From the NCBI GenBank assembly GCA_004794785.1, contig SJOL01005577.1:215038-279037 (forward strand): 64,000 bases of DNA, in the 5' to 3' direction. This document shows, one piece after another, positions 49,745 to 61,930 of the stretch. This stretch comes from Opisthorchis felineus (taxonomy: Eukaryota; Platyhelminthes; Trematoda; Opisthorchiida; Opisthorchiidae). The position numbers and the translations under genes are program-made. The stretch's first letter is position 1; every line of letters starts with the position of its first letter. Under the pieces are notes generated by a model. That model saw nothing but the letters and a program-made list of their open reading frames with translations, ran no database searches and was not told where the DNA came from.

Positions 49745-50830
49745 TCGTTGATATTGATGGAACATCTGTGGTCAGCTGGGTGACGTGGCTCCTCAGTCGT
49801 GAACAACAGCCTAGTTTAGCCGTCCAAATGGTACAGATCCGACGTTGTGTTTAGAGGGAGGAAAATCAGTTCCACTTTGCTCACCGATAATCGGAGATGG
49901 GCGAAACAGTCATCTAGGAGTAGCATGGCCATCCGACTATCCAGAAACATCTGTTTGTATAGTCTTTGGAGCCACTACTCGAAGCTGAGATTGTCTTCCA
50001 AAAATTCTTGTTGAATTCGCAGGTTTCAAGTGTATTATTTTAGAACATCTGGGCGTTTGACTCCAGCCGGTCACCACAGGCAGCAGTTTTGTACCCACTA
50101 GACTGTGGCACAGAAATACCGTTATGCGTTCTTTCGGAAACTTCCTACAGTGACACCGGTCGCCTTTTATGATTAAACTGCGATTCGGAAATGCTTTTTA
50201 GAACAAGGCTGTTTCGTCTGCATTGAAGATATCACTAGACTCCATCAATTGTGGTCAATGGACGTGACGGCTGCTGTAGGATCCTCATTAGCCTCTTCAC
50301 TTAGTGGACCTGAGCTGACTTTGTGAATCATCTGAAATTTGAACAGCCAGCCATCATTGTCGCCTAATTCCACACACCGGACATTTCTGGAAAACTGTAA
50401 CTTTTTCCCTGAGATGCTAATCCTACATCGGCAAATTTTTCGCTTGGGCCTGAATGAACCACACATATACTTGATTGCTGACCACGCTGAAAGCACACTG
50501 ATGCTTAATTATGAGTTTTCGACTTCTTCGATGTCCACTTTTCACTCCTCATATATGACCTGGCAGTGTTTGATTGAATTTAGCACCAAGGTCTTGTTAA
50601 CTCCCATGGCCTCAGCGATATGTTGAGTTGAGTAATCACCCAGACTCAGTTTGAGGCTTGACATTTTCTCTTTCAACATGGGAAAGGTGCATTTTCCCAC
50701 AAGTACTGTGCAACCTGAAATTTGTCTGCGGCGCAGCAACTACCGCAACCGTGCTCAGGCCAACAGCCCAGGCAATTCGCCTGAGATCTCGATTGTAGTG
50801 TGAGAAGCGGACTGGTTGGTCTTTAAACAC
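49745..50830 (-). pseudogene. pogo/Tigger-type DDE transposase remnant
   Basis: The minus strand, read across frameshifts, gives an N-terminal helix-turn-helix-like part (KLSLGDYSTQHIAEAMGVNK, TLVLNSIKHCQVIYEE then TGA), VWFIQAQAKNLPM, DNDGWLFKFQMIHKV, and DIFNADETALF (first catalytic Asp, 50211-50226). Then come FPNRSLIIKGDRC, KERITVFLC, MAMLLLDDCFAHLRLSVSKV (second Asp) and ELIFLPLNTTSDLYHLDG (third Asp). The spacing between second and third Asp is 29 residues, within the pogo/Tigger DDxD range. Compare the family patterns NADETGLF, LLLDNCSAH and FLPPNTTSxLQPMDQG. At least four stops or frameshifts, so dead. Terminal inverted repeats were not located. Confidence 0.85.
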
Positions 50831-53149
50831 CCAGTAAGAGCCTGTTTGGTGTTACGGACAGAAACATCGGACACCCTAAGCTTTCAAGCCCTCCAGTTAA
50901 TGGGTTCCATCGCGGCCACCCATGACGCGTTGTGATCGCATCTGTGTGGCGCTCATATATTAATTTTCCACAAATTATCAAGATGCCGATTTGAGTTGCC
51001 ATGCCCACAACTTCTGGATAACCGTCACTGCATTATCATGCTAGGCACTGTCTAAATGTATCATCACTTGGTGCTATGGATTTATGGATCTACTTAAGCA
51101 ATTATGGATTATCTAAGTCCGCTTATTGCTAACGGATTCGTAATGTTATCTGAATACAGTCATTTGTCAATGAGCTTTTTTTGGTGAATAAAGCCACATC
51201 TCCACGTTTAGCGTTGTTTTTTTGTCCGGGATAGAACTTGATAAGACCTTTATGATTTCACAGTTTATCTTTACAGTGGAGATAATAGCTGACGGAATCG
51301 TGATGTGTTGATAACACATTATCCACTCTGTCCTTATTTCAGAATTAGTAAACTGGATATCATTATCACCGCAGAGTAGAAATAAGTCATCAACAATGTG
51401 CATATGTGAAACATGAATTTGCATCATTTTTGTACAACCCGTATTAGCAAGCGAATTTGGTACACGGGATAATTTATTAGAAAGAAATAGGGAAGTTCTC
51501 AAGAAGGTGGTCTTTTTTCACAAGGACAGCGCAGTAAGTCATGTCTCTCTGGGAGTGATGTTCGTGCATTAGTCATGGAAACTGTCTCTGTACGGATGGT
51601 ATTAGTTTTTAAAATTTTACATAACTGTTTTGAAATGTTTTTTACGATCCTGATCCAACTATTTTCGTATTACTTACAGAGTGAGAGGTGATGGCATCGT
51701 ACACTGTGCACTAGAGGGCAATGAGCTGAGAAGTTTGAGAACCACTCGCTGGCCCACAAACAATGCGGAAACTCCGCTAAGGATGGGAATAATGCGTCAA
51801 TTTTCGAACTTCGCTACGTTTCCCGTGTTAGGCAGCACGGGCATACGTTTCAGTACAGATTGTCAAGTCTATGGAAGAGGGTTGCCGAAATGGCGGAAAT
51901 TTTCGCAGCCCGCTGTGTGGCAGCCATTAATTTGTATAGATGGATTGGGTTTAAAAAGACAAGTGTTTTAAAAGCATGCATATTTCAATCAAAGCAAGAT
52001 ATCTGCCAGACAAGCGCCCTGCAGGGAAGACTAATTCCCCGGTAGTAGTCTGTTTTCTGCCGGGTTTCTTCGCTTTGAACTGTGGTACAACTGTGGTGTC
52101 CTTGAATTCATGTGGGACAGTTACAGCCTCTGACTATGCAAATCAAGTGAAAAACCTCATCTTTCAATAATGGTCCGCCTTATTCGAATATTTATACAAA
52201 TGTTCCGTCTTTTGCGGCAATCTTTCCGGTCTGCAGTTTAGTTCTCGGTCTTCGAAGCTCTGCCTTCGTAGGTGGGTTGGAGAAGTTCATCTTCACAGGT
52301 GTTCGGGGTAATTGTGTAGGGTAGTCCAAATCCGGGTTCGATGGAATGTTAGGTAGTGTTGAGAAAAGTACCCATCAAGTGACCAATATGACTTCAGACT
52401 TACTATGCATTCGGCCGGTCTGAACACTGCTCCATAAATTTCTTTCAGTACATCTTGTGACAGCCTTGACATGCACGCGATTGGATATCCTGGCTCTTTT
52501 TAGCCCGCCATTCATTCTACAATCTGCTTAGATTGTTCAAAAGTTTGGTTCCCGTGTTGTGAATTTCTTCGCGCGCTAATCACCCCAACGGCGTCTTGGT
52601 GAAAGCTGTTTTTTTACCATCAACAAGGGGAGATATAAATGCATCACTATCATGAGACCAGTCTTGACGCTTTTAAATCCAGTGGTTTTAATCGCAGCCG
52701 GCTCGACGTGTTTCTTGATCTTGGTTCAATGTCCTTTCAGCGTGTGTTACGCTGTTGATTTGGACAAACTGTGAGCGGCAGCCTCTAGGACCTTCTGTAA
52801 TTTCGACTTCTTCAGTAGTTGCTTGATACTGAGCTTCGTTGGTTTTAAAATTGTACCATAATGAGGGGGTCGCTCCATGGCGAGTCGCTCTTTGGATAGC
52901 TCCAGTGTGTAATCCGTGCTGCAATCGGCACCTTGTTTCACCTTTGTACTGACAACTTCCTTGAGATCCCTTTGTCAGAAAATGATATAAATCAAAATTT
53001 AGTCATACTCACTTCTTGGACGCTGTCCTAGAATTGAACACTACTGCGCCAACTCCCTCGCACTTTACTCTAGACTTTTCTTGACGCATCACAAAATGTC
53101 ATGCTACCCGACATCATATGTTAACTTTCTTAGCCTTCCTTGTCGTTTG
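50831..53149. other. Intergenic, unrecognised
   Basis: Short open frames on both strands (51681-51971, 52688-52924 minus) have no recognisable domain. May include flanks of the pogo-like element. Confidence 0.4.
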
Positions 53150-53390
53150 ACATACCCCATACTTCCCGTTTTCCACGAATTAATCTTATAACCGTTGGTC
53201 GTACACTCGACTGGCGTTCGCTATAATTCTGGTTGAAATGGTGCATTGTTTCATGGACGTTTACCTCACAATTTGCGTACAGTATCATTATGTCGACGTG
53301 GTCGCCCGTGCTGCTCACAAAGCACTTGTTGATTCCACTTCCGAAGAGTTGTAGGACGTGCCGATTTGATGGTCGAACCAAGCCAGCCAA
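53150..53390 (-). pseudogene. Possible transposase N-terminal helix-turn-helix remnant
   Basis: The minus-strand frame contains GDHVDIMILYANCEVNVHET, MHHFNQNYSERQSSVRPTVI and RLIRGKREVWG. The pattern (E/D)xVDMxxxYxxCxxNxxxAxxxFNxxYxxRxxPxxxTxxRLIxKF is that of helix-turn-helix domains at the start of some DDE transposases (DUF4817-like; family memory, not searched). The downstream sequence has stops and no catalytic part I can see. It may be a separate remnant or chance. Confidence 0.35.
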
Positions 53391-55330
53391 TGATAGTCAT
53401 ACATTGTGACATCTGGACAAGTTCTGTTCATTACCAACTCAAGTCCTGCTTTATCAAACGCAGTACGCGTCCGTATGCGTCGATGCGTTAGACGATTAGT
53501 ACCTGGCTTGTATTGACAGATTCTTCCTCACGCTCACATGTGCACAGGCGTCCCGGTTCTGATCACTGGCATCCGTCACTTGTAATGTTGTACGCCATGT
53601 ACGCCATTGGCCTGCTACTGAGGTAGGTTGCGTACATCGCCTGAACAGGTACACGAAAACAGTGTGACATTACTCGGTAACAAACATGCAGTTGTGGACA
53701 GTTTGACCAAGATCAGTTGGCCCCGCAAGCATTGTATGCGCATTTTTTAACGGATAGTATGTGTAATATGCCGATTATAACTGCGAATGAGTCGCTCCAT
53801 TGATGCATCTTTCCGGAAGGCCTTCGCTGAACAACCACAGAAGACTGTTCCCACTTGTACCGCCAGTCCATGTGTACCTTTAAATTATGGTCTTTGGTAG
53901 ATAACGCATTATCAATCTTCCCTCCCCAGGTTACTATGGGTGTAATCTCTTGGCTAGAAGATAGTTGAACCTCATTGGTTCAACAGCCCAAAAGTGTGAG
54001 TTGTCTTTACGTCGGAAACTTGTGCCGATGGATTATCAGTCAACTATTTTTAACTGCCTTTCAAGGTCGTACCCGTTTTTCTGAAAAGAATTGGAGGACA
54101 TGGAATTTCTAATCCAAAGACCTGACAGCAGCGTGCATTTGATACGCATTCCTGCCAAATGCGAACAATTCGCCATTTGTCATGTCGCACATGCAACTAC
54201 ACCCACAGTTTGTTGACATGTTTGCTTAAGAGGCACGACTAGCAGGCTCACAGCAGCCGGTGTCGGAGGCTCAGTCTAAACGCGCAGACTATCAGAGAAC
54301 CGTAAATCCTAAGTACACGTCTTTTTTGGTCTGACAGTACCAAGGAAACCTTTCGGTGAAGAGGTCTCTTAGCTTATGAAATCGGATCTTTTAAAATCAG
54401 CGTTCCTGTGCATACCACTGTTCAGCCGTTGATGTGAAAGCTTTGGAAACTGCTTCAACCAGCCGGAGTTTAGCAAGAAGTAGTTAACTCGACAGACAGA
54501 TGAGTGTCAGTGACTGGTTCAGTGACGTTGGCTATTTGATCACACAAAGCAAGCGAACTCGAATCGCACCATAAATTCCAAATTCACGGGAGAAACCGGT
54601 AACCTGATTGACTGACGAACCTGACCAGACAGTCAGAAGGATTGATGGAAGTTCGGCTATTGATAGGGGTTTTCGGTTAAGTTGTCGAGTACTTAAGAGA
54701 ATTAGGATTCATAGTTACTATGGCTGAAATTTGGTGATTTGTGGTATGGTTGGGTGTCGGCTAGCAGTATTCTTAAGCCAGTTCGTTGCCGGATTCACAA
54801 TGATAACCCAGAACCTTACGTACAGTCCTGTAGTTATCGCTAGTCCCTGCTCACAGTTATCCCGAAAGTTGCATGTGCGACTTTTTGTGTCAGTTGAATA
54901 AACCACAACAGAATAAAGCAAAAAAAGCGATTTAATGTGACACTGTTTCATCAGAATAAGGTGTAAGTTTGCACTCCCAAATCTGTCGGTAAGTTAACAA
55001 CAGACAGAAAGGAGGATTACGAAGCTTCCTACAGAATCAGGTGTTTCAACGTTGACAAAACCAATGAAGTTTTGGAACAGGTCAGTCTGTAGACAATTTA
55101 TTTTCATGGCAAATGCTTCGACTTCGAGCGAACAACTCCCGTACCAAAATTGGTTTGGGGTAACTCGTAAAATGGTTGTATGGCTGATTACCTACAGGGT
55201 GAGTGAAACTTCTAACTGAGAACCTGTCACTCGAAGAGCCAGTTAATGCGTGACCCTGTGATATGGTTTCTGTGGTTGTAGAATGAATGGCGTTATATCC
55301 TGTCTAAGTGTGAGCTAATTATACTGCTAT
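53391..55330. other. Intergenic, unrecognised
   Basis: No gene or repeat family identified. Confidence 0.4.
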
Positions 55331-55497
55331 TCAGCCGCTCGTAACCAAACGATTTAGTGTTCAACCACTGGCCGGAAGAGCTCTGGCTCAAAACTCTGTG
55401 AGTTTTGTGAGACGCACACTGCTGCGACAAGGATGAAACAGCTGTACAGTGCTTCTCGGCTTCACAGCATAGATTGTCTTCACTTACAGGGCGAAAC
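55331..55497 (+). mobile_element. tRNA-derived SINE, family B (copy 3)
   Basis: CAGCCGCTCGT, GTGTTCAACCACTGGCCGGA, TTTTGTGAGACGC, CAGTGCTTCTCGGCTT and TCTTCACTTACAGGGCGAAA match copy 1 (7955-8135) along the whole unit. The A and B boxes are mutated (GTAACCAAACG; GGCTCAAAACTC). Confidence 0.72.
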
Positions 55498-57764
55498 CTC
55501 AACTATATCAACTATATGCAGTCTTATGTTTGAAAAGCGTTTGACTGGCTATGTGCCCATTTTGTTAACGTATTCAACAATACCAGACGCCCACCCCCCT
55601 CACACAGTGCATTGTGGTTCAGTGAAATATTCGCCATAATCGAAAAAATGTGGTACCCTCAATACCCTTAAGCAAAAACGCAGTAACACTGATCGAGTGG
55701 TAGCACATGGCTACTAAGTGTCAAAACTCTGGCTTTCCACCCTGTCGTCAGTCTTCCTGAATGAGCCCATTGAAAGCTGACCTTTCAGTTTAAAATGTTG
55801 CAGGTTCAAATCACTCAAGATTCGTGAAGCAAGTAAGCCTGATATACCGGATCGAATAATGTAGGTTTTCTACAGACCACCAACTTAAATTTAGGTTATC
55901 AGATATAGAACGGTACAAAACACTAACCTTAATGCCTTCCTGATCCCCAAAACAAGGTGCTTCACCAACTGCGATTCACACCATTCCAAGCCACACTCCG
56001 TGCAGTGGGCACGTTTCGGTGGCTAACCAATATTCTTGGGAAAGACATCGGCTGACCAACCCCTCACCGCGAAGACCCAGAATTAAGAAGTGAACCAATT
56101 CACCAGGGCCTGGGTTTTTTACCCTGAGATCGCATCAGTGCCCCTTTGAATTGGGAGTGGGCCCTGTCTACGAGTGATGCGACACGAGCTTGAAGGCAGC
56201 ACGAATCACCACTACAAACCTGTCCACTAACTGTCGTTCTACGGACGTCAAGTCTGCGTTAATATAGCCAGGCTAGCCGATAAGCTGGACCCGGCATGAG
56301 GGTCCGGACCCACGCGTTTGGCTCGGACAGCCAGCTGTAGGTAAGACATGAAACAACTGATTTTCAGTCGTGTGCCAAGTAAGCCACAACACGGCAGACC
56401 CAAATTCTAGCAAGTTTCGTATCATTGGTCTTGTCAAACGAACCAAAATAGAGGCCGGACCGCCAGATGGCTCAAGCGGCCCTCATTACCGATATTCTGC
56501 TGAAATACAGTGGCTTGCTTGTCGGGCATTGTTAAGGATGGAAACACAGATGCAGTACATGGCTCAAGATTACTGGATGAGAGGTTAGGAGACGAAATGA
56601 ACAGGGTTCGAAATCGTGCGTCAAACGACACAGAGATGAAGGTAGTCGGTTAGATCGGAAGAGATCCTACGATGACACCGTCCACATTACGCCTTCGACT
56701 TGCTGCCGAATTTGACAAGGACGTGAGTCTGACAACACTGGCCAGGTATTCTGATAGAGGCTTGCGCTTACCGAAGAAATTAGATCATGTATGTGTGACG
56801 GTTGTGCATTTAGAGGCCGAGGATAGATTGATTGTTGGGGTAGGCGAAACAAACCTTGACCTTGTCCGCTGTCGAACCACAGGTCGGTCAGCTAGCAGCA
56901 CACGAACGTATGCCGTTAAGGTCAGCAGCAAAAGAAGCTTATCAACTGGAGGGGGTCTTCGCAGAGAAGGACCTTAGGTCTGCGGCACTGGTGCGCCTAG
57001 GGCTTTATTCACTGGATCCAGATTTCTTTCATGGTGAGTATTATTGCGAAGTTCATAAAGTTATGTTAATCCTAGGTGTGTGGAATATATCCAAGTCATA
57101 TATCAAGAATTATTTGCGACAGGCCTATCAAGAGATGCTTCAGGGAAAGACAAACCCATGTGATCACAACAATATCCAAAGAGAGACCTTTCGACTTTTA
57201 ATACAACAGTGGGGGAAATATTTTATATGATGTCCACCTGTGAAGCTCATCACTGGGTTCGAGCTGGTCTCGGCATTCTGGACTGGTACGTTCGACTATG
57301 TCCCTCCCTTCAGGGGGTATGGTCAAGTTCAGTCATGATCATCATCATCATCAACAGTATGACATCAGTGTTCAACACCGATGCTTCACTGCCGTTCAGT
57401 CATGATGCATCTACAGAATTTGTTGATAGCGTGCTCGTGCGCCAGAGCATGAAGTAAAATTTGCAGGTAGTAGAGTAGGTGGTAAAAGAGTAAAAAAGAT
57501 AAAGCAATGATAAAAGGTCAAAAAATGTTGACATCAAAATTTGCATTAGTGAAACACGATACTGTACCAATTGCATCGTCAACTGAAGGATAAGCGACAG
57601 CTACCAAGAAAAATTGCTTCGGTTTACTAGATAAGCTCCCAGGAGTACCATAAGCACCTCTGCAAAAGAAGTAATCAAATACAAGTGTAGAATGAGTTTC
57701 TTTTACTATCAGGTTAATGAACGAAGCATAAGAGTAGAAAAATGTTCAGTTTCCTGACATAACT
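55498..57764. other. Intergenic with an unrecognised open region
   Basis: GC-richer at 55980-56360. Two overlapping plus-strand frames, 56672-56977 and 56856-57230, are open but have no known domain. A segment from acceptor CCACAG (56881) to donor GTGAGT (57034) would read VGQLAAHERMPLRSAAKEAY through LYSLDPDFFHG and could be an exon. A short ATC run lies at about 57337-57355. Confidence 0.3.
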
Positions 57765-57860
57765 TACTACTCGTAGGGTTGCTGAAAAAACCGACCCCAT
57801 TAAGGGGTTTCGTTTTTCACGGGTCTCATCAGGTAGGCGTAATTCCCGGGCTATGAGACA
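57765..57860 (-). ncRNA. Hammerhead-type repeat tail with strong stem III
   Basis: Read on the minus strand: ACGCCTAC, intact CTGATGAG (57825-57832), a 12-nt insert where stem II should be (ACCCGTGAAAAA, not self-pairing), intact CGAAA (57808-57812). Stem III has five pairs, ACCCC/GGGGT around a TTAAT loop, followed by cleavage triplet GTC (57793-57795), then GGTTTTTTCAGCAACC. Core and stem III are perfect; stem II and most of stem I are lost, so activity is unlikely. Confidence 0.55.
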
Positions 57861-59826
57861 GTCACTCCCTGGATTGAACGGTCGGAAGTACTGAGAATTT
57901 CCATTCTTATCTATTCCAGTTCTTACAACCCAAAGATATCGTCTGTGTCGTTCGTAATAGTCAAAATTTCGATTTCTGTCTGACAATATGCTCAAAATCC
58001 CCTCATCTAAACATCCTATTCACGTTAGAATAATGGGCTAATTGTGGATGTCAGAGTCATGAAACTACAAAAGTCAAATCCTGTTTTGCCTTTTATGGAA
58101 TGCTTTTTGCTGCTTACCGCTGAAGCCAGTGCAAAGTGAATAGATTCACTCGAGTCGAGAAGGTGCAGAATCTTGAATTGCCAATACATACTGTGCTGTG
58201 ACCGGCCAGAAGAGACTCACATTCAGGCCTTAATGGGAAGTGTCACTACGGAGTACGTAAATGTAAATGGGATGCGCAGCAGTTCACGAATCACAAGTAT
58301 CTCAACAGAGTACACGAATTCTTTGCAGTTTTGACTCGATCAACTTACAGGAATGACTCAGGGTAGCATAGTGCACAAGGTTTAGCTATGATATTGATTT
58401 GGTCATACTGTCGCACCACAGTGCAATTTGACTCTGTATTTCTTCAGGAGAAAGCGTCCTAAGAGGAAATAAATTACTCAATTTATTAGTTTTATGGTAC
58501 GGAATTTTTCACCTCTTTTGTTCCTTGAGGAAACAAATCCCAAAGGACTGAAATTGAGGAAATTTCTATCTCCCTATCTAGCTTATTTACTCCCTGAGAA
58601 AAAAGGCTTACGGTGGAAAGCATATTTACCGTTGACGTAGATTCACAAGTCGACTGTCACGTTAGACAGTTAATGTTGGAGGTGTAGACGGCACACTATC
58701 TTGCTACTCTTCTTTCTCTGGCTTGGCTTCACAGTGATGATTATTTAGTGTGGACAGAACCATTCGGTGGAGTATTTTTCAGATACATTACGGACTCAAA
58801 GGAAACAGGTTGGAACGCAGGATAATACAACGAACTGTAATTGAGCTTCCATCCCAATAATTACACTACTTTTCCTTGTTATACCTGAATATCGTTGCGT
58901 TGTAGATTGCTTTGTTTTGCTGCTCACTCACCATTTTGGCGATGGGGTACAAAAATTAATCGTTCATGATGAGGTCGGGTGCACCCCTTTGCTTTCGCCT
59001 TCTAGTTGAACTAGTGGGCTCGTCTAAGACAGACACAGGAGCCACAGTAAATAGCGGAATAGCTATAACGGAAATGACCCGTTTTACTGCCCCAGGTTGT
59101 CTAGGGCTTTGTTCACGGAGCCGTAACTCTGCATAAAACAGAAATTCCATTGCACACTAAACGGTTGTTTACAACATTCGGATACAATTATGATTTTCGC
59201 GACAATATAGGGCGAAAGCCCGCAAGGTTTCTCCAGACTTCACACCCCTCTCTTGGGGACTGTTTGGGCCTCACTGTTGAGTACCGCTTTGTTGAATTTC
59301 AAGAAAAATCTTGGAAGTCCCCCGGAGCGCTCGTGTGGAATAACTTTCCTGTTATTCTGGTAGTGTTATCTGTACCTTTAAATTATGCCCAGGACCGCTC
59401 GACTTGTGCGCTTAAGACAAGTAATTTTCTCATCCCCATCATAGCATCAGCCCGCTTGAACCAATGCCAAACAGCTCTACTTAGACTCCTCTATCAAAAG
59501 ACGTGGTCGTGCCGTCCCACACCTCTCATCATATCGTGGCCGCGTCTGTCTGATTCGTCAGCTATCGTCCAATCAGCTTTCAGAGTTGCAGAAGAAGTCA
59601 CCCTCTGCCCGACGAGCGCACTCTACCTGGTCCGTCGGAATGACAGAAAATGCAGCTCGAGACGCAAAACACATATGAGGATCACATATGAGGTTTCACA
59701 TGTTGTGATAGGCGTGAATCAGCGTGTCTGGTTTTGATCAAGATACGGTAACCAAGTCAACTCTGGCACGTGTTCACCACGGCCTTTAAAAAACAGTGTT
59801 TTCACGAACAGAGGAGTGTAGAAAAA
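57861..59826. other. Intergenic, possible upstream region of the 59.8-kb gene
   Basis: Contains a 195-codon open frame (59150-59737) that has no early ATG and no known domain. A promoter is likely to lie here if 59827 is a true start, but no element can be singled out. Confidence 0.4.
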
Positions 59827-60390
59827 ATGAATTCCGACACCTGGAAAGAACTTCAACAACTGCTCTTGCAACGGTTGGGTTCGACCAGTGCTCAACCAAG
59901 CGCGGGAATGGAAGAAGTTTGTAACTGCTCCCAATGTCAGCTCGAAAAGTATGGCCGCCGAAGCAGTTTTAGCAGTGACACAGGCAGTGTAAGGTCATCT
60001 GGTAGTGAGTTAAAATTTGGAGTTGATGCCATATTGAACGTGGGAAATAATTTGAATATTCGCCCTGACGACCAGTTTCCTGTCAAATCGAAGTTTTTGA
60101 ACCCAACGCCGATACCAAACCATGTTTCTTGTTACCCCAGTTCATTACTTGATGTCTTGCAAAGCAAACAGCTTGACCTAAAACGCGATCAAAAAATTGA
60201 TATGATACGAAATATGATGATGGATTTCCATGCCGAAAATGAATTTGGACAAGCTGCGATCACAACCGAGAACCCTAACCAAGACAATATCTTGCGAGGA
60301 CAAGGGAAAAAGCAGCGTTCTAACACACAACACTTCATGCGGGATAAGTCGGGGATGTCTGCGGGCCGTCCGAGAGTTCAACAGATAAAA
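59827..60390 (+). CDS. Putative first coding exon of an NKL-class homeobox gene (HLX/TLX-like)
   Basis: ATG at 59827 in good context (A at -3, GAAAAAATGA) opens 188 codons that end at a clean donor GTGAGT (60391) after QQIK. The key feature is LKFGVDAIL (residues about 62-70), an eh1-type motif (FxIxxIL) that recruits Groucho/TLE corepressors; HLX (LKFGIDRIL) and TLX (FGIDQIL) proteins have close forms. A Ser-rich stretch precedes it and a Cys pair (CNCSQC) lies upstream; the rest is low in recognisable structure, as usual for N-terminal parts of homeobox repressors. The homeodomain is not in the exon or in the following 3.6 kb, so it would lie in a later exon. The family call is an inference from one motif. 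Confidence 0.45.
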
Positions 60391-61930
60391 GTGAGTTACG
60401 CAAACCCCTCCTTTTGACCCAACATTTTTCCCAACATTCCGATGAACGACAAAGGAGGGATATGGTTTTCCCGAAACCGAGGCGTGACCATCAAAATCAC
60501 ACATGTCCGACCATTAGAAGGTAGAATTGTCAAGTCGTTCTGTAGCTACGGTTATTAACGGAATCTTCTAACTGAACTTCATTTTCCACACCCTTCTGTC
60601 AGGCCTGGAAACTTTCTGGGTTCGTTAACCACGAACTACGCAGACTGCAACGGTGCTAGAGATGGTTACTTAGTATCCTGATAACTTCACCGAATGGTTC
60701 ACCAGTCTTACAAACCAATTTTAATCTCAGGTGTAGTAGTTCTTACACAGCATCAACTGCAGCCTCCTCACATTCCATCGACAGGCAAAATATCATCATA
60801 ACAAATGCCATAAACATATCTATCAATCTGAATGGCTACGCACTAAATGTGCTGTTCCCGTTCCTGTCCCTTTCTGTTAGCCCATCACTGATACCCCAGT
60901 TCTGGGAAGCATACAACATGTGGAATTTGTCAACAACGGAGCAGGAATCAAGAATCCATTAGCATGCGCAAGCAAGTTTGAACGCGAAGTGCTCAGTCAA
61001 CTTTATGGTGAGTCATGAGAATGTTTATTGTGGTCAAAGTTGTTTCTTTATGAAGGTGGTAATCCCTCTTGAGGATCCACCCATCAGAAAAGACTTTCGG
61101 TTGGTCCCTCCAAAATGTAGTTCAATGGTAAAGCCCCCTCGGATAAAACTACCTCCCAGCCGGTCCCTCGAAGGGGATGCCTGTATTTTCTTTAATCAGG
61201 GGCAACATATAAGAACTGGGGCAGGAATCAAACCTCTAGCATGCTTTATTTCATATCATATTCGTTAAAGCAGACTTTGGCGTTGTTCGGCCCGACCATC
61301 ACACTCAACCTACCGAATAAAAGGGGACCAAAAGTTGTTAGGTCATGTATTGCTCATGCCGAACCATCGCTTGCCGAAGGGAGTGCTGGTTACCGTACCC
61401 AATTCAGAGTGGGGGAAGCAGAGTGGTGGTCAACCCTTGACCTGGTTGGCCGCAGGACCAGATTTTGTTATTTACCTTATCTCTAAGCTGCCTTCAAGTT
61501 GAGTGGAACTAATAAATGGAGAAATATTAGTTTACCTGAGTTATGTGCTCGTCGTCGTTCTTTTGTTTTGATGATGATGCTGCTGGTTCTGATGTTGTCG
61601 CTGCTGATGGTGATGATGATGATGAAAGGTTGTTCTTTACTTTGAGCAATAGAGGACCAAAACTGAGTGTAAAAATTATTCAGGATAAACGTCCATTGGT
61701 GCCAATCCGGCCTCTTCAATCCAAGTACACGAAGTTACCTCTTGATGTGCCTTACTCAGCATATAACGCAAGGAGAATCTTATGGGGTTGTAAGAACCAT
61801 TGCTGTGTGACTACGACAGACCTGAGATCGAAAACGCCAATTACAAAGGTAACTCGCTAGCTTCCCGGTTGATAGAAATCGTCACAATCAGAAAGGTGTA
61901 ATAGTTTATTTTCAAGTTTGGTCGTATTAC
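60391..61930. other. Putative first intron of the homeobox-like gene
   Basis: No homeodomain exon seen. A GAT/GCT-rich trinucleotide patch lies at about 61568-61625. An open frame at 61241-61486 is unrecognised. Confidence 0.45.
61568..61625. repeat. GAT-type trinucleotide repeat
   Basis: GATGATGATGCTGCTGGTTC followed by further GCT/GAT units and five GAT units near the end. Imperfect. Confidence 0.8.

Noticed and set aside
55690..55840. Another tRNA-derived SINE copy with a GGTTCAAATCA B box
   Set aside because: The B-box-like string is present, but the A box and body do not align convincingly with either family.
59150..59737. 195-codon plus-strand open frame upstream of the homeobox-like exon
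   Set aside because: It has no ATG near the start, no recognisable domain, and ends just before the next start; most likely a chance frame.
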